From Microtetraspora sp. NBRC 13810 (GTDB taxonomy: Bacteria > Actinomycetota > Actinomycetes > Streptosporangiales > Streptosporangiaceae), in NCBI RefSeq assembly GCF_030268685.1, contig NZ_BSRQ01000004.1:372001-436000 (forward strand): a stretch of DNA of 64,000 bases, in the 5' to 3' direction. A model generated the notes under the pieces. The model was not told where the DNA came from. It searched no databases and saw only the letters and a program-made list of their open reading frames with translations. The translations under genes and the position numbers were made by a program. This document shows, one piece after another, positions 57,951 through 64,000 of this stretch (within the stretch, counting starts at the first letter, position 1; each line of letters starts with the position of its first letter).

Positions 57951-58475
57951 CTATCCGGCTGGGCCAGCCAGAGCCTCGGGTGGGTCGACTCCGATCAGCG
58001 TGAGGAGGTTGGCCACCTTGCGGTCGAGGCCGACGCCGATGTCGGTGACCTCGGGGAGCCGAACCCGCCGAACGCGACGCTCGGCTGATCCAGAGTGAAG
58101 ACGGCGTGGTCGTTGTCGTCCCCGTGCACCAGGATGCGCAGCGGCGCGTAGAAGCAAGACCTCCGGCTGGTGTCGGAACATACTCTCGGCGGTCACTGGA
58201 TTGCCCAGCAGATACTCGGTGCACTTCGTCCGGTGTCCGGCGATGGCGAAGAACGGGGTCACATCGATCTTCCAGAAGATCACCGGCTCGTCCGCCACCG
58301 CCGCCTCGAAGGCGTTCCAGTCGCCCGTGGTCCGGCCGGCCCGCAGCGCGGCCTCCGTGTCGAACACCGGTGCCACCCGTTCGAAGGCGGCGACGAACGC
58401 GTCGAAAGGCATCCCGGTGGAAATCTCCAGGCGCACCATCGGATGCTCTACGGAGATCGTCTGCCCACCCGGCAT
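57951..58475 (-). pseudogene. DUF302-like protein with two compensating frameshifts
   Basis: ATG 58475 (AAGGGGAG upstream) starts a protein with MVRLEISTGMPFDAFVAAFE, VIFWKIDVTPFFAIAGHRTK and the C-terminus VTDIGVGLDRKVANLL. Between them the frame reads Arg/Ala-rich nonsense, whereas the +1 frame reads YAPLRILVHGDDNDHAVFTL then DQPSVAFGGFGSP. So one extra base near 58153 and one lost base near 58057 cancel out over about 32 codons. Either an unusual allele or sequence error. Confidence 0.65.
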
Positions 58476-58577
58476 GTCTCTGGCTCCCCTTCCAGCCACT
58501 TTACGCCGCCTCGATGGCATAAGCGCAGCTCACCCCATATCCTGGTAACCCGCTCCTCGTACGGAGGGGGATCGGTC

Positions 58578-59309
58578 ATGGCAGACCTGCTCGACCTCGT
58601 CATCGAGGCGCATGGGGGCCTGGCGCCGTGGCGGAACGCCGTCAGCATCTCCGCGGCGGTTGACATGCGCGGTGAGTTCTGGGCCGTGAAGGGCCAATCA
58701 GACCTGGTCGGCGGCTGGAAGAGCGTCACCGCCGACCTGTCCCGCCAGCACATCACGATCACGCCGTTCGGCGAGGATCGCAGCGTCGTATTCGACGCCG
58801 TCGCCGATCGCGTGCGGATCGTCGACAAAGGCGGAACCCTGGTGGACGAACTGGCCGCGCCCCGGGCCGGCATGGCCGGCTACGCCGTCGACACGAGATG
58901 GTCACCGGCGCAGACCGGATATTTCATCTCTTACGCCCTGTGGCTGTATCTCCTGGAACCGTTCCTGCTCACCCTGCCCGGCATCACCACCCGCGAGGTC
59001 GAGACGTGGAGCGAAGACGAGGAGACCTGGCGGCGGCTGGAGGTGGCGTTCCCCGACGGCCTGGCCAGCCACAGCCCGACCCATACCTACTACTTCGACA
59101 CGGAAACCGGACTGCAGCGAAGGGTGGACTACGCACCGGTGGTCAACGGCAGCCCACCGAGCGCCCACTACACCGACGAGCACCGCGCCTTCGGCGGAAT
59201 AGTGGTTCCCACCCGCCGCCGCGTCCTGAGACGCCACCTGGACAATACGGCCGTCCACGCGACCCCTCACATCCTCATCGACGTTGAGGACGTACGGCTG
59301 AACCCGTGA
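58578..59309 (+). CDS. Hypothetical protein, LolA-fold-like
   Basis: A 243-aa soluble protein: LDLVIEAHGGLAPWRNAVSI at the start is typical of actinomycete proteins related to outer-membrane lipoprotein-sorting/LolA folds; later RRLEVAFPDGLASHSPTHTY and YYFDTETGLQRRVDY fit that barrel-like fold. No signal peptide. Role unknown. ATG 58578 has GGAGGGGG upstream. Divergent from the DUF302-like gene. Confidence 0.7.
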   Translation: MADLLDLVIEAHGGLAPWRNAVSISAAVDMRGEFWAVKGQSDLVGGWKSVTADLSRQHITITPFGEDRSVVFDAVADRVRIVDKGGTLVDELAAPRAGMAGYAVDTRWSPAQTGYFISYALWLYLLEPFLLTLPGITTREVETWSEDEETWRRLEVAFPDGLASHSPTHTYYFDTETGLQRRVDYAPVVNGSPPSAHYTDEHRAFGGIVVPTRRRVLRRHLDNTAVHATPHILIDVEDVRLNP

Positions 59310-59323
59310 AGTGAGTGATCAGG

Positions 59324-59515
59324 TCAGGGCCTCAGGGAGTCCTGGGCCTCTACCGCCGACAGCGGCCAGTACAGCCGGTACATCAGGCAGCGGGGCCGCG
59401 GGAACGGCAGTCGTTTGGGCTGGCCTCGCGACAGCCATCCCGTGATGGTCTTGGGTGTGACGCCGGCCACGGCGGCGGCGCCGGCGATGTCGAAATGAAA
59501 TGAAACCGGTGCTCC
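59324..59515 (-). pseudogene. Excisionase-like HTH fragment
   Basis: Minus strand reads HFDIAGAAAVAGVTPKTITG, WLSRGQPKRLPFPRP and MYRLYWPLSAVEAQDSL before a stop at 59324. This matches MerR/excisionase-type HTH domains. A 5-bp duplication (CATTTCATTT, about 59490-59505) shifts the frame at its N-terminal side and no start codon is in frame. An unrelated short tail (AARAQLAAERAAA) ends just upstream. Confidence 0.55.
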
Positions 59516-59736
59516 GGGTCAGGCGGCTGCGCGTTCGGCGGCGAGTTGCGCTCGTGCGGCGCGGTGGTCGGCCCGGCCGCGTTGGTCGCGGGGACCGAGT
59601 ACCTATCCGCCCGATCCTCGGCGAGCGCCGCACTCTGGTGATGGAGTTGTCACTGTGACGTGAGGGCTTTTTTAATCTTGGCGTGATTACTTAGCGCATG
59701 CATATAGATACAGAGAGTTATCTTCCTTGGAGATGC

Positions 59737-60252
59737 ATGCGATCCGCCACGCGCCTTCGCCTCCTGGCCTTGACCTCCGTGCTCGGCGCCGCACTGCCCG
59801 GCACGGCGATGGCTGCCACTCCGGCGACTGCACCAGCGGCCCCGCCGCCGGAAACCGGGCCCCCGCTGCTGTACGACGCCATCGACGCCCTGCCGGTCGC
59901 CACTGAGACCCGCGACGGGTACACGGGCACCAGCTTCCGGTACTGGATCGACGCCAACCGTGACGGCTGCTCCACCCGATTCGAAGCTCTCATCGCCGAA
60001 GCAGTCAGCCCGCCGCAGATCGGCCCGGGCTGCATCCTGACCGGCGGCTCCTGGTACTCCTACTACGACGACGTCACCGTCGGCCAGGCATCAGGGCTGG
60101 ACGTCGACCACCTGGTGCCCCTGGCCGAGGCGTGGGATTCCGGCGCCGCCGCCTGGACACCCGAGCAGCGTGAGGCGTACGCCAACAACCTGGACGCCCC
60201 ACACCACCTGGTCGTGGTCACCGCGCGCAGCAACCGGTCCAAGGCCGACTGA
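59737..60252 (+). pseudogene. Secreted HNH/DUF1524 nuclease truncated by IS insertion
   Basis: ATG 59737 (TTGGAG four bases before) starts with a signal peptide (LRLLALTSVLGAALPGTAMA), then a secreted HNH domain: GFEALIAEAV-like RFEALIAEAV, LDVDHLVPLAEAWDSGA with catalytic His, NNLDAPHHLVVVTARSNRSK. The frame ends in KAD at a TGA formed by one host base and the first two bases of the IS3 element. About 50 C-terminal residues are absent. It may retain part of the active site but is probably inactive. Confidence 0.8.
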
Positions 60253-60279
60253 ACCGCGCCGGATTTCGTGGAGACTCGG

Positions 60280-61203
60280 CTACTTGGTTTCTGTCGCGGT
60301 GACTGCGGCTTGTTGGTGACGGTAGTAGATCGCTTCGTAATCTGCGGGTGGGATGTTGCCGCAGGCGGTGTGTAGCCGGCGATGGTTGTACCAGTCGAGG
60401 TACTCCAGGGTCGCCAGTTCAACGTCGTCCAGGCCCTTCCATAGCCTGTAGCGGCGGATCAGCTCTGCCTTGAACAACCCGTTGAAGGATTCGGCCAGGG
60501 CGTTGTCGTAGGAGTCGCCCCTGCTGCCGACCGAGGCAACGGCACCGGCGTCGGCCAGGCGCTCGGTGTAGCGGATCGATAGATATTGTTGCACCCCGCG
60601 ATCGGAGTGATGAACCAGTTCCGACAGGTCGGCGCCGGCCCCCGCACCGGCGTTACGGCCGCGGTGCCAGATGGCCATCTCCAAGGCGTCCAACGCCAGG
60701 TCGGTGCGTAGGTGGGTGGCGGTCTGCCAGCCCACGACCATCCGGGAGTACACGTCGATGACGAAGGCCGCGTACACCCAGCCCGACCAGGTACGGATGT
60801 AGGTGAGGTCGGCGACCCACAGCCGGTTCGGCGCCGCGGCGTGGAAGTCGCGCCGGACCAGGTCCGCCGGCCGCGCTGTCTGGTCGCCGGTGATGGTGGT
60901 GCGCCGGGGTTTGCCGCGGACCAGCCCGGCGATGCCCAGCTCACCCATCAGCCGCTGGATGGTGCAGCGGGCGACCGGCACGCCCTCGCGGTGGAGCTGG
61001 TGGTAGATCTTGCGGGCGCCGTAGCAGTAGTAGTTGTCCTGGTAGATGCGGGTGATCTCGGTCTTGAGGTGCTCATCGCGCACCGCCCGGGCAGAGGGTG
61101 GGCGGTTGCGGGCCGCGTAGTACGTCGACGGCGCGACCTGCAGGACCCGGCAGATCGGCGCCACGCCGAACCGGTCGCGGTGGGCGTCGATGAAGGCGTT
61201 CAT
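60280..61203 (-). CDS. IS3-family transposase OrfB (DDE domain)
   Basis: A 307-aa integrase-core protein: N-terminal HTH_21 region (ITRIYQDNYYCYGARKIYHQ; LMGELGIAGLVRGKPRRTT), catalytic Asp in WVADLTYIRTWSGWVY, second Asp in VHHSDRGVQQYLS, Glu in SYDNALAESFNGLFK. The ATG overlaps the orfA stop (ATGA), and the same frame is also reached by slippage inside orfA. Confidence 0.94.
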   Translation of the reverse strand: MNAFIDAHRDRFGVAPICRVLQVAPSTYYAARNRPPSARAVRDEHLKTEITRIYQDNYYCYGARKIYHQLHREGVPVARCTIQRLMGELGIAGLVRGKPRRTTITGDQTARPADLVRRDFHAAAPNRLWVADLTYIRTWSGWVYAAFVIDVYSRMVVGWQTATHLRTDLALDALEMAIWHRGRNAGAGAGADLSELVHHSDRGVQQYLSIRYTERLADAGAVASVGSRGDSYDNALAESFNGLFKAELIRRYRLWKGLDDVELATLEYLDWYNHRRLHTACGNIPPADYEAIYYRHQQAAVTATETK

Positions 61204-61562
61204 CTGGGCGGTCGAGGGTCGAGTTCTCTCGCGAAAAAAGCAGACGCCGCCTTCAGGATCTCGTTGGCCCGGCGCAGCTCACAGACCTCACGCTCAAGCT
61301 CGGCGATCCTCTTGGCCTCATCGGTGCTGGTGCCGGGCCGCTCGCCGCCGTCGATCTCGGCCTGCCTGACCCAGTTGCGCAGCGATTCAGACCCGATGCC
61401 GAGCTGACGAGCGACCCGGGTGATCACGCCGAACGACTCCCCGGACTGCTGGGTGGCCTCCCGGACCATCCGTACGGCCCGTTCCTTCAGCTCCGGTGGA
61501 TAGCGACGCTGGGCGGGGTGAGGGGAGGTGGATCGACCTGACATGGACTCCATCCTTTCCAA
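61200..61562 (-). CDS. IS3-family OrfA (HTH)
   Basis: A 120-aa HTH_Tnp_1 protein: YPPELKERAVRMVREATQQS, ARQLGIGSESLRNWVRQAEI and a leucine-zipper-like coil (RIAELEREVCELRRANEILK). Near its end TTTTTTC (61239-61233) offers a -1 slip that would continue without a stop into orfB (RERTRPSTAQMNAF). Confidence 0.92.
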   Translation of the reverse strand: MERMESMSGRSTSPHPAQRRYPPELKERAVRMVREATQQSGESFGVITRVARQLGIGSESLRNWVRQAEIDGGERPGTSTDEAKRIAELEREVCELRRANEILKAASAFFARELDPRPPR

Positions 61563-61598
61563 CCGGTGGAGTCTCCATCAATCCCGGCACGGTTCACT

Positions 61599-61937
61599 GC
61601 GGGCCGGGCCCGCCCCGGTGGTCGCGACTCCACACCTGCAACTGCTCGGCGACCCGCTCGGCGAGGACGGCGGCGTGCGGCCCGTAGGCATGGACGCCGA
61701 ACTCCACCGACGCCTCGACGGTGGTGGCGGGGCGGCTCAGTATGTAGGCGAGGTCAGGGCCGTCAACGACAGCCATCACCGTCGTGGTCGTGCCGGGCAG
61801 CGACACCACACCGCTGTCCCGCTCACGGTCGAGGGTGAGCCAACAGAATCCGGGCTGGGTAGTGGCCATCCACATCTGGACTGTGTCGAACAGCTCGAAG
61901 AACCTGATCGTCGCGCCGCTCCACACCTCGCCGTCAG
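61599..61937 (-). pseudogene. Protein-L-isoaspartate methyltransferase, C-terminal fragment
   Basis: Reads DGEVWSGATIRFFELFDTVQ, WMATTQPGFCWLTLDRERDSG and VEASVEFGVHAYGPHAAVLA, EQLQVWSRDHRGGPGP: the C-terminal accessory domain of actinomycete protein-L-isoaspartate O-methyltransferases (FxLD/lanthipeptide-associated type). The catalytic domain is missing. It joins an aldolase fragment upstream and stops within the IS3 end. Confidence 0.65.
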
Positions 61938-62211
61938 CGTCGAGATGCCCGGCACGTACAACACGGCGAGATCCGCGGACCGCACGACCTCCGCGGCGGC
62001 CCGGGACGTACTCCACATCCGTGGCGGCGGCGAAGCCGTACTGGATGGACGAGGCGCCGATCCCGATGCCGTGAGCCACTTCGATCACGCGGACGCCCGC
62101 CAGGTCGAGTCCTCTGGCGACGCTCGCGACCTGGCCGGTCGTGAACCTGTGTGAGACGCTGCTCATCCCGTCGCGGAGGCTGGTGTCGACCAAGGTGATC
62201 GGTGCGCTCAT
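61937..62211 (-). pseudogene. 4-hydroxy-2-oxovalerate aldolase, N-terminal fragment
   Basis: ATG 62211 starts ITLVDTSLRDGMSSVSHRFT and VIEVAHGIGIGASSIQYGFA, the DmpG/MhpE TIM-barrel start with metal-binding Asp in DTSLRDG. An extra base near 61998 shifts the frame; the expected AAAEVVRSADLAVLYVPGIS continues in the next frame until 61937, where methyltransferase text begins. Remnant of an aromatic meta-cleavage pathway. Confidence 0.78.
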
Positions 62212-62239
62212 CGGGCGGCTCCCACGATCTTGCCCGCGA

Positions 62240-62560
62240 TCCGTTCGGCGACGGGTCTATGCCGACCATGAAACGTGGAGTGACGAGTTCGGACCCGAGC
62301 AGATCGTGCCCCGCGTCGGCGCCCAGGGACACAGCGTGCAGACGATCCTGGCCCTGGTGGCCGCCGGCTTCGGCGCGGCGGTCATGGCCGACTCCTACCG
62401 GGTGCTGCACCGAGAAGGCGTCACGCCGCGCCGGTTCGCCGGCACGGTCACCACCCTCCACCTGGTCTGGCGGGCCGGCGACGTCAGCCCGCTCCTGGCC
62501 CACTTCCTGGCCGCCCTGGACGGGCACAAGCCCCAGCGGGCCGGCGACACGCAGTCATAG
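62240..62560 (+). pseudogene. LysR-family regulator, C-terminal fragment
   Basis: Plus-strand frame to the stop at 62560: ETWSDEFGPEQIVPRVGAQG, TILALVAAGFGAAVMADSYR, TTLHLVWRAGDVSPLLAHFL. This is the end of a LysR substrate-binding domain. The HTH and most of the effector domain are absent; it may once have regulated the adjacent aromatic genes. Confidence 0.7.
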
Positions 62561-62757
62561 GCCACTCCCGGCCTGGATCGCCTCCGGCCTGCGCCTGCCG
62601 CTGTCCGACGACTACTCCGGCAACCTCACCGTACGCCGCGCTATGGAACAGATGCTGTGGGTACGTTCCCCATGGCCCCAGCCGGCACGGCCCCTTCCAC
62701 CGATCCCCAGCCGGCAGACGCCTTCGCCACCCCCACCGCGGCCACAGGGAGGACCCC
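62561..62757. other. P450 leader region with overlapping short frame
   Basis: An unrecognised protein-like scrap (IASGLRLPLSDDYSGNLTVR) is readable at 62577-62650. A short frame (ATG 62671, MAPAGTAPSTDPQPADAF...) ends in a TGA overlapping the P450 GTG (GTGA), so it may couple translation. Confidence 0.35.
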
Positions 62758-63969
62758 GTGAAACCCACACCTGTCACCCTCGACACCACCGGCGTCCAGT
62801 TGTACGCGCAACTCACCCACTTACGCGACAGCGGCCCCGCCGTACCCGTACAGCTTCCCGCCGGCATCACCGCATGGTCGGTCAGCCGCGGCGACGTGGT
62901 CAAGAACCTGCTGACGCACCCCGGCGTCTCCAAGGACGCCCGCAAGTCCTGGCCGGGCTACCGCCCCTACGCCGTCCCATGGCTGACCGCGTGGGTCGAT
63001 GTCATCAGCATGTTCACCACAGACGGCGACGACCACCAACGGCTCAGGAACATAGTCGGCAAGGCCTTCAACGCACGCCGGATCAACGCCATGCGCCCCG
63101 CCATCAACAAGATCGTCACCACCCTGCTCGACGACCTGGCCCTTGTGCCGCCCGGTCAACCGGTGGACCTCCGCGCCCGCTTCGCCTATCCCATCCCCAC
63201 CGGCGTCATCTGCGACCTGTTCGGCGTTCCGGACAATCAGCGCCCCCACATGCTGGCCATCATCGACGCTGTCCTGGACACCACCCTCGACACCGACCAG
63301 GCCGCCGAGGTCCAGCGCGACATGTTCGCCGCGATGCACACCCTTCTGGACGCCAAACGCGCCGCGCCCGCCGACGACATGACCAGCCTCCTGCTGACCA
63401 CCCAGGAATGCGACAAGCTCAGCGCCGACGAGCTCATCAGCACCCTGATCGTCATGATCGGAGCGGGCAGCGAAACCACCGTTTCCCTCATCGACCATGC
63501 GATCGTCGCCATGCTCACGCACCCCGATCAGCTCGCGACCGTCACCACCGCCCCGGAACGCTGGAACGACGCCATCGAAGAGAGCCTGCGCCAGCATCCC
63601 CCGATCATGCACCTGCCGCTCCGCTACGCCACCGCCGACATCGATCTGGGCGAGGACGTCGTCATCCGTAAGGGTGACCTCATCCTGATCGCGTTCGGGG
63701 CACACGGTCGCGACCCCCAGGTCAACTCCAACCCCGACACCTTCGACATCGACCGGGACGGCCGCCAGCACCTCGCCTTCGGCCACGGCCTTCACTACTG
63801 TCTCGGAGCGCCTCTGGCCCGGCTCGAAGCAGGCGTCGCGCTACCCGCGCTCTTCGCTCGGTTCCCCCATCTGCGGCTGGCCGGCGACTCCCAGTCTCTC
63901 CGGCCTCAACCGTCCTTCATCGGCAACGACTATCGCGACCTGCCCGTCATCTTGCGCCCGGCCCACTGA
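62758..63969 (+). CDS. Cytochrome P450
   Basis: A 403-aa soluble class I P450 of the actinomycete type: I-helix motif VMIGAGSETTVSLIDH (oxygen-activating AGSET, near residue 240), K-helix EESLRQHPP (ExxR), haem-binding FGHGLHYCLGAPLAR with the Cys ligand near residue 350. It hydroxylates a small molecule, often in secondary metabolism; no ferredoxin or biosynthetic gene is visible beyond it. GTG 62758 with GGGAGGA a few bases upstream. It looks intact although its left neighbours are remnants. Confidence 0.94.
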   Translation: MKPTPVTLDTTGVQLYAQLTHLRDSGPAVPVQLPAGITAWSVSRGDVVKNLLTHPGVSKDARKSWPGYRPYAVPWLTAWVDVISMFTTDGDDHQRLRNIVGKAFNARRINAMRPAINKIVTTLLDDLALVPPGQPVDLRARFAYPIPTGVICDLFGVPDNQRPHMLAIIDAVLDTTLDTDQAAEVQRDMFAAMHTLLDAKRAAPADDMTSLLLTTQECDKLSADELISTLIVMIGAGSETTVSLIDHAIVAMLTHPDQLATVTTAPERWNDAIEESLRQHPPIMHLPLRYATADIDLGEDVVIRKGDLILIAFGAHGRDPQVNSNPDTFDIDRDGRQHLAFGHGLHYCLGAPLARLEAGVALPALFARFPHLRLAGDSQSLRPQPSFIGNDYRDLPVILRPAH

Positions 63970-64000
63970 GGCGCATCGCCCACCGTCCAACGGGCACCTC

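Larger units (their letters stand above)
60251..61595 (-). mobile_element. IS3-family insertion sequence, complete
   Basis: A 1345-bp element with terminal inverted repeats of 27 bp (60251-60277 and 61569-61595; 22 of 27 match; outermost GAACCG, innermost TGGAGACTC). Direct repeats ACT (60248-60250, 61596-61598) flank it, as expected for IS3 family. It encodes orfA and orfB on the minus strand with a slippery T TTT TTC. All parts look intact, so it may still be mobile. Confidence 0.92.

Noticed and set aside
61594-62211. A single intact 205-aa gene
   Set aside because: The two halves match unrelated families and a frameshift lies between them.

Overview
The window is very GC-rich DNA (by eye about 70% or more) with GTG/TTG starts, F420- and mycothiol-type enzymes, many one-component regulators and dense two-component signalling. 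This points to a filamentous actinomycete, most likely a member of the Streptosporangiales (inference from gene content, not tested). It starts inside a recD2-type helicase gene and ends just after a cytochrome P450 gene. I saw no rRNA, tRNA or CRISPR array.

Region 1 (1-7.7 kb) is ordinary chromosome: RecD2-like helicase, a small secreted protein, an F420-reductase-like protein, a YjbR protein, a ChrA chromate transporter with nearby palindromic operators, a FrnE-type DsbA oxidoreductase preceded by a 49-aa Cys-containing small ORF, a GNAT acetyltransferase and an XRE-cupin regulator.

Region 2 (7.7-20.9 kb) is a signalling island. It holds a LuxR-type response regulator, an RsbW-like ATPase, a kinase with two almost identical PAS domains coupled to a single-domain receiver, a MEDS-STAS protein, and a badly rearranged hybrid kinase pseudogene. 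A tightly overlapping stressosome operon follows: rsbR, rsbS, rsbT, an ATPase-PP2C protein, a hybrid kinase and a receiver-GAF-PP2C phosphatase. Opposite it lie a STAS antagonist, an RsbW-like ATPase and a coupled 39-aa ORF. These parts form a partner-switching network whose sigma factor is not in the window. A second set (40.1-43.4 kb) has a receiver-PP2C phosphatase, a CHASE3-HAMP kinase and an Rcp1-like receiver.

Region 3 (21-52 kb) is mixed metabolism and regulation: an HTH-membrane-glycosidase fusion, several regulator/target pairs with visible operators (MarR/EamA, TetR/VOC, MarR/azoreductase), DUF305/DUF3105 membrane proteins, a Tat-type class V aminotransferase, ribulokinase, a Nudix protein, GlxA-type and DJ-1 proteins, an F420 oxidoreductase, a solitary cytochrome oxidase subunit I, Fur plus Dps, a lactate/malate dehydrogenase-like protein, a YihY protein and an MFS transporter. 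Several minisatellites lie in the gaps.

Region 4 (52.2-62.6 kb) is a degraded accessory region. It contains fragments of a PfkB kinase, YnfA, a TPR protein, IS21 istA/istB (with a Nudix gene between them), a TnsA-like protein, a Tn3 transposase, an excisionase-like HTH, a DmpG-type aldolase, an isoaspartyl methyltransferase and a LysR regulator. Among these are an intact IS3-family element with target duplication, a pentapeptide-repeat membrane protein of lower GC, a DUF302-like gene with two compensating frameshifts and a truncated secreted HNH nuclease. The window closes with an apparently intact P450.
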